64,000 bases of DNA from Puia sp. Lineage in GTDB: Bacteria; Bacteroidota; Bacteroidia; Chitinophagales; Chitinophagaceae. The stretch spans positions 203,659-267,658 of the forward strand of contig JARLGZ010000081.1 in the NCBI GenBank assembly GCA_031292515.1. The letters are read 5' to 3'. The position numbers and the translations under genes were made by a program. Every line of letters begins with the position of its first letter. Position 1 is the stretch's first letter. The notes under the pieces were generated by a model. The model saw only the letters and a program-made list of their open reading frames with translations, did not search any database and had not been told where the DNA came from. Shown piece by piece: positions 18,618 to 27,800 of this stretch.

Positions 18618-18672
18618 ACCCTCAAAGTCGAGCATAAGCCCGGCTTAATAAAATGATAAGTCACCAAATACC

Positions 18673-18680
18673 TATATTTG
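18673..18680 (+). promoter_or_regulatory. Candidate -7 promoter element before the oxidoreductase
   Basis: TATATTTG is an exact TANNTTTG match, 20 bp before the ATG at 18700. The -33 box is not obvious. If real, the leader would be very short. Confidence 0.35.
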
Positions 18681-18699
18681 GCTTTTAAACAATGAGTAA

Positions 18700-19674
18700 A
18701 TGCTGAAAATAGGGGTATTTGGCGTCGGCCACCTGGGGAAATTTCATCTGAATAACTGGAAAGAGATAAAAGACGTCGAACTGATCGGCTTCTACGATCC
18801 GGACGACAAAACCGCCCGGGAAGTAGCCGAAAAATATCAACTGCCCCGCTTCCTGGACCCGGTAAGCCTCATGGACGCCTGCGACCTGGTGGACATCATC
18901 ACCCCTACCCCCTACCATTTTGGATTGTGCGAAAAAGCCATCCGCAAAGGCAAACATGTCTTTGTCGAAAAACCCCTCGCCAATACGATGGAAGAAGCCC
19001 GCACCCTCGTAAAACTGGTCAAAGAATCGAATGTGAAACTGCAGGTCGGACACGTAGAACGGTTCAACCCCGCCTACATCGCCATTCAGTCCATCCCGCT
19101 CAACCCCATGTTCATCGAAGTGCACCGCCTCGCCCAGTTCAATCCCCGCGGAACAGAAGTCAGCGTGATCCTCGATCTCATGATCCACGATATCGATATT
19201 ATCCTGAGCATCGTAAAAAGCGAAGTGAAGAATATTTCCGCCAGCGGCGTGGCCGTCATGACAGAAACCCCGGACATCGCAAGCGTCCGCATCGAATTCA
19301 ACAACGGTTGCGTGGCCAACCTGACCTCCAGCCGCATATCGATGAAAAAAATGCGAAAGATGCGGCTCTTCCAGAAAGACGCCTACATTGGCATCGACTT
19401 CCTCAACAAGAAAACGGAGATCATCAAGCTGAAGACCCCCCAGGACCTGGATGCTTTTACCTTTGACATCGACACCCAAAATGGCAAAAAAAGTATCGCC
19501 ATGATCAACCCGGTCGTGCCGGAAATCAATGCTATCAAACTGGAACTCGAAAAATTCTGCGAGGCCATCCGCCTCAACAGACCCTCCCCGGTCTCGGAAG
19601 TAGATGGCTTCCGGGCCATGGATATCGCACACCAGATATTGCAAAAGATCAGACACAATACCATCAACTCCTGA
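18700..19674 (+). CDS. Gfo/Idh/MocA family NAD(P)-dependent oxidoreductase
   Basis: A 324-residue sugar-type dehydrogenase. The N-terminal Rossmann fold has the nucleotide loop GVFGVGHLGKFH (residues 5-16). The family motif EKPLA contains the conserved Lys91, and LMIHDIDIIL holds the putative catalytic His/Asp region. The HV-ERFNP pattern (QVGHVERFNPAYIAI) is typical of members acting on nucleotide-activated amino sugars, such as UDP-N-acetylglucosamine 3-dehydrogenase; that substrate is inferred, not shown. It ends 8 bp before the sugar transferase start, so the two are almost certainly co-transcribed and probably serve surface polysaccharide synthesis. It starts at the ATG at 18700. Confidence 0.88.
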   Translation: MLKIGVFGVGHLGKFHLNNWKEIKDVELIGFYDPDDKTAREVAEKYQLPRFLDPVSLMDACDLVDIITPTPYHFGLCEKAIRKGKHVFVEKPLANTMEEARTLVKLVKESNVKLQVGHVERFNPAYIAIQSIPLNPMFIEVHRLAQFNPRGTEVSVILDLMIHDIDIILSIVKSEVKNISASGVAVMTETPDIASVRIEFNNGCVANLTSSRISMKKMRKMRLFQKDAYIGIDFLNKKTEIIKLKTPQDLDAFTFDIDTQNGKKSIAMINPVVPEINAIKLELEKFCEAIRLNRPSPVSEVDGFRAMDIAHQILQKIRHNTINS

Positions 19675-19682
19675 GGAAACAA

Positions 19683-21101
19683 ATGGCAGTTTCCAAAAAA
19701 CTCCATATAGCCTGGTATATTTTCAGCGACTATCTCGCTGCCATCCTGACGTCCGTCATCCTCTACTTCAGCCGCCGTTTGCTGCTTTCGGAACCCATCA
19801 CCTATGGCGACGGACATCTGCTGCTGAATAACCGCTTCTGGCTCGGCATCACCACCATACCGATCGGATGGCTGCTGTTCTACGGCATCGTGGGAACCTA
19901 TACCGGTCTCTATAAAAAAGGAAGACTCAACGAACTGACCGTTACCTTTATCTGCACCCTGATCGGTTGTACCATCGTCTTTTTCTCCATCGTGATCAAC
20001 GACCCGATTACAGACTATCACTACTATTATAAAGCCTACGCTGTTTTCTTTTTCTGCCAGTTCCTACTGACCCTGTCCGGCAGGATGATCATCCTGCATT
20101 TTGTAAGAAGACAGGTGGAAGGGGGATTTGTGGCCTTTAAAACCTTGTTGGTAGGCAACAGCTCTTCGGCGGTCAGAATCTACAAAGAGACCCGCAATCC
20201 CCTTCGCTCGATCGGATATCATTATATTGGCTATGTCGCTAACGGAGATACCAGGAACGGCATCGGAAAAAACCTCCCCCGGATCGGCACTATACAGGAG
20301 ATAGAAAAAACGATAGACGACTATGGGATCCAAATGGTGGTGGTAGCCCTGGAAAAATCCGATAGGACAGAAGTGGAAAAAGTCATCGAGAAACTAAGCG
20401 ACAAAGACGTAGAAATAAAGATAATACCCAGCACCCTCGACATCCTCTCCGGATCTGTAAGGACCAGCAACGTATTCGGAGCCGTACTATCGGACATTCA
20501 AACGAATCTCATACCGGACTGGCAGGAAAATATCAAACGGCTGATCGATGTGGTCTTTTCCCTGCTGGGTCTCATTGTCCTCTCCCCGCTGATCGCATGG
20601 TTCGCCATACGGGTCAGACTGTCCTCTCCCGGCCCCATCCTTTATTCACAGGAGAGGATCGGCTATAAGGGAAAGAAGTTTTTCATCTTCAAACTGCGTT
20701 CCATGTACCTGGATGCCGAAAAAGATGGCCCGGCACTCTCCTCTTCCAGCGACGCACGTATCACGCCCTGGGGCAAGATCATGCGCAAATGGCGGATCGA
20801 CGAACTCCCGCAGCTGTGGAATATCCTGAAAGGAGAAATGAGCCTGGTGGGCCCGCGCCCGGAACGGCAATATTATATCGATCAGATCATGCAGCATACA
20901 CCCTATTTTCGCTACCTGCTGAAAGTGAAGCCGGGACTTACCTCCTGGGGGATGGTCCAGTTCGGCTATGCGGAGAACATCGGGGAAATGATCGAACGTA
21001 TGCAATACGACCTGATCTATATCGAAAACTTCTCCCTGGGCCTGGACCTTAAGATCATGCTGCATACCCTTCGTATCCTTTTTATGGCCAAGGGGAAATG
21101 A
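19683..21101 (+). CDS. Undecaprenyl-phosphate sugar phosphotransferase (initiating exopolysaccharide glycosyltransferase)
   Basis: A 472-residue polytopic membrane enzyme expected to transfer a sugar-1-phosphate to undecaprenyl phosphate, the first step of exopolysaccharide or O-unit synthesis. The N-terminal third holds four membrane helices, including YFSDYLAAILTSVILYFS and WLGITTIPIGWLLFYGIVG. A Rossmann-like CoA-binding-type domain follows (LLVGNSSSAVRIYKET). The C-terminal bacterial sugar transferase domain from about residue 280 has a re-entrant helix (KRLIDVVFSLLGLIVLSP) and the motifs FKLRSMYLDAE, KWRIDELPQLWNILKGE and LVGPRPE. The length is usual for the WcaJ/WbaP-type family. The sugar cannot be told from sequence. 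The gene is coupled to the upstream oxidoreductase and its stop overlaps a possible ATG of the next ORF. Confidence 0.93.
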   Translation: MAVSKKLHIAWYIFSDYLAAILTSVILYFSRRLLLSEPITYGDGHLLLNNRFWLGITTIPIGWLLFYGIVGTYTGLYKKGRLNELTVTFICTLIGCTIVFFSIVINDPITDYHYYYKAYAVFFFCQFLLTLSGRMIILHFVRRQVEGGFVAFKTLLVGNSSSAVRIYKETRNPLRSIGYHYIGYVANGDTRNGIGKNLPRIGTIQEIEKTIDDYGIQMVVVALEKSDRTEVEKVIEKLSDKDVEIKIIPSTLDILSGSVRTSNVFGAVLSDIQTNLIPDWQENIKRLIDVVFSLLGLIVLSPLIAWFAIRVRLSSPGPILYSQERIGYKGKKFFIFKLRSMYLDAEKDGPALSSSSDARITPWGKIMRKWRIDELPQLWNILKGEMSLVGPRPERQYYIDQIMQHTPYFRYLLKVKPGLTSWGMVQFGYAENIGEMIERMQYDLIYIENFSLGLDLKIMLHTLRILFMAKGK

Positions 21102-21148
21102 GTTCTTCGCCATACATGAAAAACACTTATAACGTTAACACCGACAGG

Positions 21149-22816
21149 ATGACAAAAAAAACAATTCGAATACCCCTCCTTCTGGCAGGTCTGCTTGCCC
21201 TCCTGCTTCCCTGCTCCTTGTCCGCCAACCCGCCCAAACCCCGGCCTCCTGCCCATACCCCTTCACAGGACTCCGCCGCGCTGCCCTACTTTCAACAGGA
21301 GCTTCACTATAATATCAGCGTGACACTCGACGATCGGCAACATTCGCTGAATGCCTTCGAAACAATCGAATACAAGAACAACTCCCCGGACAGCCTGAAC
21401 TTTATCTGGTTCCACTGCTGGCCTAATGCTTATAAAGACCAAACCACTGCCCTGTACAGACAGCTTACCCGTCTGGGCAAAAGAAAGGACAAACTGAAAA
21501 AAATAAAAGACAACGGGTATGTCGATCACCTCGATTTTAAAATCGATGGAATAACTGCGCTCACACAGCCCCATCCCCAATATTCCGACATCCTGAAAGT
21601 GCTGCTCCCATCGCCCCTGGCGCCAGGCAAAAGAATGACCATTACAACCCCCTTCTTTGTGAAGATACCTTCCTATTTCTCACGCCTCGGCCACGAGGAT
21701 CAAAGCTATATGATCACCCAGTGGTATCCCAAACCGGCCGTATACGACCGGAAAGGCTGGCATGAAATGCCCTATCTCGATCAGGGGGAGTTCTTTAGCG
21801 AATACGGATCTTTCGACGTCCATATCACCCTGCCATCCGCCTATACCGTTGCAGCCACCGGCACCCTGAAGACCGGATCCGAAAAAGACAGCTACGAAGC
21901 ACTCGGCCGTAAAAATCTCGCCGGCGATTCCAGCGGAGCCTTTCTCTATGAAGCCTCCGATCCCAACGCGGCAAAAACCCTCGACTACCATGGAGAAAAT
22001 ATCCACGACTTCGCCTGGTTTGCCGATAAAAACCTCATCATCCAATACGATACCCTCCGGCTGCCATCCGGAAAAATCATCGACGTATTCTCCTATCATC
22101 GTATAAACGGCGATAAACAATGGGCACATAGCATATCCTATATAAAAGACGCCGTTCTTCATTATTCGAAATGGGTGGGCGAATATCGCTACCCCGTCGT
22201 AAGCGCCGTCGAAGGCCCGGGCAACAATTCCTCGGGAGGAATGGAATACCCGACGATCACGTTGATCACCAGCCCGCGTGCCGGCCGGGAAGAACTCGAT
22301 GGCGTCATCGCTCACGAGGTAGGACACAATTGGTTCTACGGTATGCTCGGCAGCAACGAGCGCGAACATCCATGGATGGACGAAGGCATGAACACCTACT
22401 ATGAGTTCCTTTACGAAGCCGAAAAATACCGCGCCAACACAATGCTGGGCTCCATGATCCCACCGGAAATCCGGAAGAAAAACACCGATGATTTCCTCAA
22501 TGCCATATACGGTGTCTTTAACCAATTGAAAACCATCGAACCCATAGAGACCCCCGCCACCGGATTCGACACCGAATTTGACTATGGCGTCGTCGAATAC
22601 GCAAAAGCGGCAGTCTGGATGTATATCCTGAAAAAAACCCTCGGCGCGGAAGAATTTGAAAAAGGCATGCACACCTATTTCTCGGACTGGGTGTTTAAAC
22701 ATCCTTACCCCGAAGACCTCAAAAACAGCCTGGAGAAGGCCAGCGGCACAAACCTGGACAAAGCCTTCGAACTGCTGAACAAAAACGGCCCCTTCTATGT
22801 GCCCGGCTTTTTCTGA
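21149..22816 (+). CDS. M1-family metallopeptidase (gluzincin)
   Basis: An exported zinc peptidase of about 555 residues. The ATG at 21149 starts directly before the signal peptide (IRIPLLLAGLLALLLPC). An ATG at 21098, overlapping the previous stop as ATGA, would add 17 residues and cannot be excluded. The catalytic site is complete: His389, Glu390 and His393 in HEVGHNW, and Glu412 in WMDEGM, giving HExxH-18-E. GGMEYP upstream corresponds to the GxMEN exopeptidase loop, and a tyrosine in VEYAKAAVWM may be the proton donor. The N-terminal beta domain includes FIWFHCWPNAYKD. It is likely a periplasmic or surface aminopeptidase. A degenerate paralogue follows directly. Confidence 0.92.
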   Translation: MTKKTIRIPLLLAGLLALLLPCSLSANPPKPRPPAHTPSQDSAALPYFQQELHYNISVTLDDRQHSLNAFETIEYKNNSPDSLNFIWFHCWPNAYKDQTTALYRQLTRLGKRKDKLKKIKDNGYVDHLDFKIDGITALTQPHPQYSDILKVLLPSPLAPGKRMTITTPFFVKIPSYFSRLGHEDQSYMITQWYPKPAVYDRKGWHEMPYLDQGEFFSEYGSFDVHITLPSAYTVAATGTLKTGSEKDSYEALGRKNLAGDSSGAFLYEASDPNAAKTLDYHGENIHDFAWFADKNLIIQYDTLRLPSGKIIDVFSYHRINGDKQWAHSISYIKDAVLHYSKWVGEYRYPVVSAVEGPGNNSSGGMEYPTITLITSPRAGREELDGVIAHEVGHNWFYGMLGSNEREHPWMDEGMNTYYEFLYEAEKYRANTMLGSMIPPEIRKKNTDDFLNAIYGVFNQLKTIEPIETPATGFDTEFDYGVVEYAKAAVWMYILKKTLGAEEFEKGMHTYFSDWVFKHPYPEDLKNSLEKASGTNLDKAFELLNKNGPFYVPGFF

Positions 22817-22885
22817 CCCGGATAAAAACCGGGATAATAATGTCCCTTTCGATCCGTTCTTTCACCAAGCGGGGCCCGATTTCAC

Positions 22886-22893
22886 TATTTTTG
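22886..22893 (+). promoter_or_regulatory. Candidate -7 promoter element before the M1 paralogue
   Basis: TATTTTTG matches TANNTTTG exactly, 33 bp before the start at 22926. No clear -33 TTTG is present. A small stem CCCGG-ATAAAAA-CCGGG (22817-22833) separates the two M1 genes but has no T-run. Confidence 0.4.
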
Positions 22894-22925
22894 ACCCGTG
22901 TTAAAATTTAATAAGTGATAAACTA

Positions 22926-25900
22926 TTGAATTTGAAGAAATTATTCCTGCTACTGCTTATTTTCGCCACCCACCGGATCCCCGCGCATGCTCAGCCCGCA
23001 GCACATCGGGAAACCAATCCCAAGCCAGTCATCCCGGCGCAACGCTCCGCAGCCGCCCCATCGTACTGGCAGCAGGAAGTAGATTACCGGATCGATGTCT
23101 CCCTAAACGATATTGAACACACCCTCGACGGCCTCGCAAAAATAAAATATACAAATCACTCTCCCGATACGCTCTTCTTCATCTGGTTCCATTGCTGGCC
23201 AAACGCCTTCAAAAATGACCAGACGGCATACAGCGAACAATTGCTCGGCAATGGCAGGACAGATTTCTACTTCTCGGATAAGCAGGAACGCGGCTATATC
23301 AACCGCCTCGATTTCAGGGTTGACGGAACGACCGCCCATATGGAAGATCATCCCCAATACATCGATATTATAAAACTGCTGCTGCCCACGCCCCTCGCCC
23401 CCGGCAGCCAGGCAGAGATTGCCGTCTCTTTTCATGAACAGCTGCCCTTCGATTTTTCCGGGTATGGCCATACCGGACAATCTTACCAGCTTACCCAATG
23501 GTACCCGCAACCCGCCGTTTACGACTGCCAGGGCTGGCATCCCATGCCCTGGCTCGACCAGGGAGACGTCTATGGCGAATACGGGGACTATGACGTGCAC
23601 ATCACCCTTCCGGCCAACTATGCGGTGGCCGCCACCGGCGAACTCCTGGAAGGCGATGCCGCCCCTCCTTTCACCCCAACTCCCCGGTCAGCGTCCTCCG
23701 CACCACCCCCTGTCCCCTCCCGGGTACCCTCCGCCCGGACCTCCCCCGTAAAACGCACCGATCCGTCCGGGCCGACATCCGTCACCAGGAAACCGCAACC
23801 GGCAAAACCACCCCTGCTGACCACCGCCTTTTCAAAAAAGAACAAGGACGTCGTCCTTCACATTCCTTCCGATACAGCCAGTAAAACCCTAAGATTCAGA
23901 CAGCAGCACGTGCAGGATTTCGCATGGTTCGCGGATAAAAGCCTCCGCAGGAACCAGGACACCCTGCAGCTGAATTCGGGACGGGTCCTTACCATCACCA
24001 CCTTCTACCGGCCGAAGAATCCCGATGGCTGGGAAAACAGCATCCGCTTTATCAAAGACGCCATCCGCTTTCGCTCCACGCTGATCGGAGAATATCCCTT
24101 TAACAACCTCACAGCGGTCGCGTGGAACGATAAAAGCCACCGGGATAGGGCTTATCCTTCCCTCATCGTCCTTTCAGGAGAAAATGGGGTCAATAACCGG
24201 CATCTTCCCCGCGATAGACGACCCGGAAGCCCTTCCCTTCAAAAAAACCTGGACCTCCGGATAGCCCACGAAATAGGTCTCAATTGGTTCGGCGCAGCCC
24301 TGGGTTCGGACAGACGCCGCTATCCCTGGATGGATGAAGGCATGGCTACCTATTATGACCGCCGCTACGAAGCCGCGAAATACCCGGGATATCAACCGGC
24401 CTCTTCCCAAATGACACAACCCCGAATGCCTCACTCCCGGATATCCCACCCATCGCAAGCGACTCCGCGTTTGCAGCCCCCGGCGAGCCCCCCCCCCGCT
24501 CATGCGGAACCCTCGCCCGGCCAGTGGAATGACCTTTTCACCGCCACCCTGATCGAAGTGAGACTCGATCAACCGATCAGCAGCTCCTCGACCGACTTTA
24601 CAGCCATCAACTACCGCCTCATGGCGGCTACCAAGACGGCAGCCTGGATGAAACACCTGGAGGACTCCCTGGGCGCATCCCTGTTCGATAGCTGCATGCA
24701 CGCCTATTATGGACAATGGCAGTTCCGGCATCCCTATCCGCAGGACTTCCATAGCCTCCTCGAAAGTGCAAGCGGCCATAACCTCGACCAACCCTTTAGA
24801 CTCCTGGATGAACGCGGCCCCCTCGCTCCCGCCGTCTCTCCCAAAAAAATAAAACCGGCCTTTTTGTTCTCCACGCAGAACACCGGCAAGATCGAATATA
24901 TTAATATGGGGCCGGCCATCGGCTATAACGAATATGACAAATTCATGATCGGTGCACTCATACACAACTTCAACCTGCCCCCAACACCTTTCCAATTTCT
25001 CCTGGCGCCTTTGTATGCCACCAACAGCAGGCAGCTGACCGGCCTCGGGAGGATGAGCTATTCGATCTACCCGGGCGGAGGTTTTCACGACATCGAATTT
25101 GCGCTGGATGGCGCGCGTTTTTCCACGCTCTCCGCAACAGATAGTAACGGAAACAAAATTTTTGGCGGATTTTATAAGATCGTCCCTTCCGTCCGCCTAA
25201 CCCTGAAAAAGAAGGACGATCGAAGCACCGTCGAAACATGGGTCGGCTTCAAGACCTTTCTCATCGGCGAAAAGCAATTCAACAACTATGTGATGAAAAG
25301 CACCGATTCGATGTATTATCCGCTCGCCGGGGCTTACGCTTTCCGATACCTGAACCAGCTTAGCCTGAACTTCTCGGACGACAGGGTCCTCTATCCCTAT
25401 AACGCACAATTGCAATTCCAGCAGGCCAGCCGCTTCTACCGGGTCAACTTCACCGGGAATTATTTCTTCAACTATGCTTCGGGGGGAGGCATGGCCGTCC
25501 GGGTCTTCGCCGCCAAATTTGGATACCTCGGAGGCCGGAGCCCTGCCCTGGACCTCTCCGGATATGAACCAAAACTCACAGGCGTAAGAGGGAACGAGGA
25601 CTATACCTACAGCAACTATTTCCTGGGGAGGAGTGAATTCACCGGCTTCGCCAGCCAGCAGCTCATGATCCGGGACGGCGGCCTCAAAATCCAGGTGCCC
25701 CAGTTCCCCTATCTCGAAGGCCGCTCCGACAACTGGGTGGCGGCGACAAATTTCAACAGCACCCTGCCCCCCCGGCTGTTTCCATTCCCGGTCCCGATCA
25801 AGGTCTTTCTCGACATCGGTACCTATGCCGGTGGATGGCAGAACAATCCCCCTACGAGCAAATTCCTGTATGTCGCTGGATTGCAATTATCGTTATTGCA

Positions 25901-26075
25901 TAACAGCATCAACTTCTACGCGCCCATTTTTTACAGCAGCGATTTTGGCGACCAGCTCAAGACGATCCCCCAGTCAAACACTTTCTGGAAAAAGATCTCC
26001 TTCAGCATAGACCTCCAAAATATCGATTATAGAAAAATGGCAGCCCGGGCGATGGCCGCCAAAGTCCTTAACTGA
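22926..26075 (+). CDS. M1-peptidase-like pseudoenzyme with C-terminal barrel-like domain
   Basis: A 1049-residue exported protein. The start is a TTG (22926) directly before the signal peptide LKKLFLLLLIFATHRIPAHA; no ATG is available nearby. The first 600 residues are homologous to the preceding gene (FIWFHCWPNAFKNDQ, QWYPQPAVYDCQGWHPMPW), but the active site has decayed. HEVGH is here HEIGL (His448, Glu449, Leu452), so the second zinc ligand is lost. The GGMEYP loop is replaced by HRDRAYP, and the tyrosine-bearing motif reads MAATKTAAWM. Two proline/serine-rich insertions (about residues 245-295 and 490-535) interrupt the domain. From about residue 640 an amphipathic beta-strand pattern suggests an outer-membrane barrel or similar fold. 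It is probably a non-catalytic binding or scaffold protein; this is inference. Confidence 0.85.
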   Translation: MNLKKLFLLLLIFATHRIPAHAQPAAHRETNPKPVIPAQRSAAAPSYWQQEVDYRIDVSLNDIEHTLDGLAKIKYTNHSPDTLFFIWFHCWPNAFKNDQTAYSEQLLGNGRTDFYFSDKQERGYINRLDFRVDGTTAHMEDHPQYIDIIKLLLPTPLAPGSQAEIAVSFHEQLPFDFSGYGHTGQSYQLTQWYPQPAVYDCQGWHPMPWLDQGDVYGEYGDYDVHITLPANYAVAATGELLEGDAAPPFTPTPRSASSAPPPVPSRVPSARTSPVKRTDPSGPTSVTRKPQPAKPPLLTTAFSKKNKDVVLHIPSDTASKTLRFRQQHVQDFAWFADKSLRRNQDTLQLNSGRVLTITTFYRPKNPDGWENSIRFIKDAIRFRSTLIGEYPFNNLTAVAWNDKSHRDRAYPSLIVLSGENGVNNRHLPRDRRPGSPSLQKNLDLRIAHEIGLNWFGAALGSDRRRYPWMDEGMATYYDRRYEAAKYPGYQPASSQMTQPRMPHSRISHPSQATPRLQPPASPPPAHAEPSPGQWNDLFTATLIEVRLDQPISSSSTDFTAINYRLMAATKTAAWMKHLEDSLGASLFDSCMHAYYGQWQFRHPYPQDFHSLLESASGHNLDQPFRLLDERGPLAPAVSPKKIKPAFLFSTQNTGKIEYINMGPAIGYNEYDKFMIGALIHNFNLPPTPFQFLLAPLYATNSRQLTGLGRMSYSIYPGGGFHDIEFALDGARFSTLSATDSNGNKIFGGFYKIVPSVRLTLKKKDDRSTVETWVGFKTFLIGEKQFNNYVMKSTDSMYYPLAGAYAFRYLNQLSLNFSDDRVLYPYNAQLQFQQASRFYRVNFTGNYFFNYASGGGMAVRVFAAKFGYLGGRSPALDLSGYEPKLTGVRGNEDYTYSNYFLGRSEFTGFASQQLMIRDGGLKIQVPQFPYLEGRSDNWVAATNFNSTLPPRLFPFPVPIKVFLDIGTYAGGWQNNPPTSKFLYVAGLQLSLLHNSINFYAPIFYSSDFGDQLKTIPQSNTFWKKISFSIDLQNIDYRKMAARAMAAKVLN

Positions 26076-26096
26076 TAAAGAATACCACAGGAAAAG

Positions 26097-26142
26097 AGAA
26101 TCGCAAAAAACAGAATCGTAAAAACAGAAAATCGCAAAAAAG
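26097..26142 (+). repeat. A-rich short repeat in an intercistronic spacer
   Basis: Three near-copies of GAATCGCAAAAAACA, GAATCGTAAAAACA and AAATCGCAAAAAAGG fill the 78-bp spacer. The last runs into an AGGAG Shine-Dalgarno-like site before the ATG at 26154, one of the few clear ribosome-binding sites in the window. Confidence 0.65.
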
Positions 26143-26153
26143 GAGCCAGCGGA

Positions 26154-27197
26154 ATGACCGGTCCTCACCACATACGGTATCTGAAAAGACAGGACATCGA
26201 TCCGGGAAAATGGGACGACTGCATCGACCGGTCGTCCAACGGAGGAGTCTATGCCTATTCGTTCTACCTCGACAATATGGCCCCCCGCTGGGACGCGCTG
26301 GTTCTCGATGACTATCGGGCCGTGATGCCCCTGACCTGGAATAAAAAATGGGGAATTAAATATTTGTATCAGCCGCCCCTGACCCAGCAGCTCGGTATCT
26401 TCTTCCGGGATCCGGGAACAGACCGATGGCCTGATAAAACGCCCGGCCATGACGACTCTAAAAACCGCGACGAATTCCGGGCTGAAACGGTCCACGCCTT
26501 TCTCGAAGAAGCCGCCCGCCATTTCCGGTTTGCTGAGATCTTTCTGAACTATGACAATGCGCCGAACGCCCGGGCACACCCCATTAAAAATACCAGGATC
26601 GAACCCAGGATGAACTACATCCTCCCCCTGGATACCCCCTACCCACGCCTGCGGGAGCGCTATTCGCCGGCTCTAGGTAAGAACCTTGCCGCTGCCGCCG
26701 GCTTTCCCCTGCGCTACACAAACGACTTCGACCCGGCCAAAGCCATATCGATCTATCAAGACCGCTACCACAAAAGACTATCCCATGTGAAGAAAGAAGA
26801 TTATGACCGCTTCCTGAAAGTTTGCCTCCATCTCCAAAAAGAGGGAGGACTCCTGGTCAGAGCCGTCTACGAAGATCCCGGAGGTCCGCCGGATATCTCG
26901 CCGGGCCCTCACGCCCGTTTGCTGGCCGTCACCCTCCTGCTGAAAAAGAAGGACCGCCTGTATCTGATGCTGCCCGCCACCCTGCCGGAAGGCCGAAGCA
27001 GGCAGGCCAATCATTTTTTACTGGATCAATTAATCCGCGAATTCGCCGGCCAGCCGCTGCTCCTCGATTTCGAAGGCTCCGACATTCCCGGTATCGCACG
27101 CTTCTACAAAAAATTCGGCCCCACCGAGCAGCCCTTTTTCTTTTACCGGTTTAACCGCTTGCTTTGGCCCCTGCACTTATTTAAAAAACGCAATTAA
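26154..27197 (+). CDS. FemAB/GNAT-like acyltransferase-fold protein
   Basis: A 347-residue cytoplasmic protein of unknown substrate. The C-terminal half (LLVRAVYEDPGG, LLAVTLLLKKKDRLYLMLPA, LLDFEGSDIPGIARFYKKFG) follows the pattern of the FemAB/BioF2-like GNAT fold, where DFEGS-x-x-x-G-x-x-x-F-Y-K-x-F-G ends the domain. The N-terminal half includes KWDDCIDRSSNGGVYAYSFY and YLYQPPLTQQLGIF, also typical of this Bacteroidota family. Members transfer acyl or aminoacyl groups, but no specific reaction can be assigned. It starts at the ATG at 26154 behind an AGGAG site and is probably co-transcribed with the M1-like genes. It is the last GC-rich gene before the AT-rich island. Confidence 0.75.
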   Translation: MTGPHHIRYLKRQDIDPGKWDDCIDRSSNGGVYAYSFYLDNMAPRWDALVLDDYRAVMPLTWNKKWGIKYLYQPPLTQQLGIFFRDPGTDRWPDKTPGHDDSKNRDEFRAETVHAFLEEAARHFRFAEIFLNYDNAPNARAHPIKNTRIEPRMNYILPLDTPYPRLRERYSPALGKNLAAAAGFPLRYTNDFDPAKAISIYQDRYHKRLSHVKKEDYDRFLKVCLHLQKEGGLLVRAVYEDPGGPPDISPGPHARLLAVTLLLKKKDRLYLMLPATLPEGRSRQANHFLLDQLIREFAGQPLLLDFEGSDIPGIARFYKKFGPTEQPFFFYRFNRLLWPLHLFKKRN

Positions 27198-27368
27198 CGC
27201 CTTGTACTGGCAACCCAATGAATATACTGTAGTCAGTACGTTGTCCATCCGAATAGCTGCCAAAACTAATCAGCCAGGTTAACTACAGCCTACTTGTCGG
27301 CAAACAACGTGTGACTACCTCAGCGCCCTGTAGATCGAACGCCTTCATCGTATCACTCTATCTATCCA

Positions 27369-27800
27369 TTGGGGCTTTATAAAAAGTTAAAAGCCCAGGA
27401 GTATTTGAAATATGCATTACCAGTTTTATCCAACCAATATTTGCAAATCAAACAGAAGTTGACCTTATTGGCGAATTTAAAAGAGGATTGGAATGGTGAT
27501 GGAGCTGACATACCCGGTAAACAAACATTTTTTAACGCCGAAAGATTTATAAGTGGCTTACCAATCGACGTATTTAAAAATATCAAAGAAGAGGATATTA
27601 ATTTGACCCCTTACGGAACCGTCGTATTGGATTTTCAGAACCTGAAAAAAGACTTTATTTCTGTCGAAATAGGAAAAGAGAAAATAGGTTTTTTCACGGA
27701 ATTTATTTCAGGACCTAACTATAGATCTGAAGGCATAAAAATCGGTATTGATGAGATTCCCAGAGAGATTGTTCCTGCATTTAAAGGACTTATGGCATAA
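27369..27800 (+). CDS. Small unknown protein of an AT-rich two-gene cassette (first gene)
   Basis: 143 codons from a TTG at 27369; the frame is open back to 27315 but has no ATG, so the start is uncertain or the 5' end has been lost. The DNA is much AT-richer than its neighbours and uses AT-ending codons, a sign of recent transfer. Two segments stand out. LANLKEDWNGDGADIPGKQ resembles the W-D/N-G-x-G-A motif of a widespread uncharacterised small-protein family, and LTPYGTVVLDF...SVEIGKEKIGFF fits the beta-rich end of that family. This resemblance is from memory. No signal peptide or membrane segment is seen. It overlaps the next gene by 50 bp in another frame, suggesting translational coupling. 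Function unknown. Confidence 0.6.
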   Translation: MGLYKKLKAQEYLKYALPVLSNQYLQIKQKLTLLANLKEDWNGDGADIPGKQTFFNAERFISGLPIDVFKNIKEEDINLTPYGTVVLDFQNLKKDFISVEIGKEKIGFFTEFISGPNYRSEGIKIGIDEIPREIVPAFKGLMA

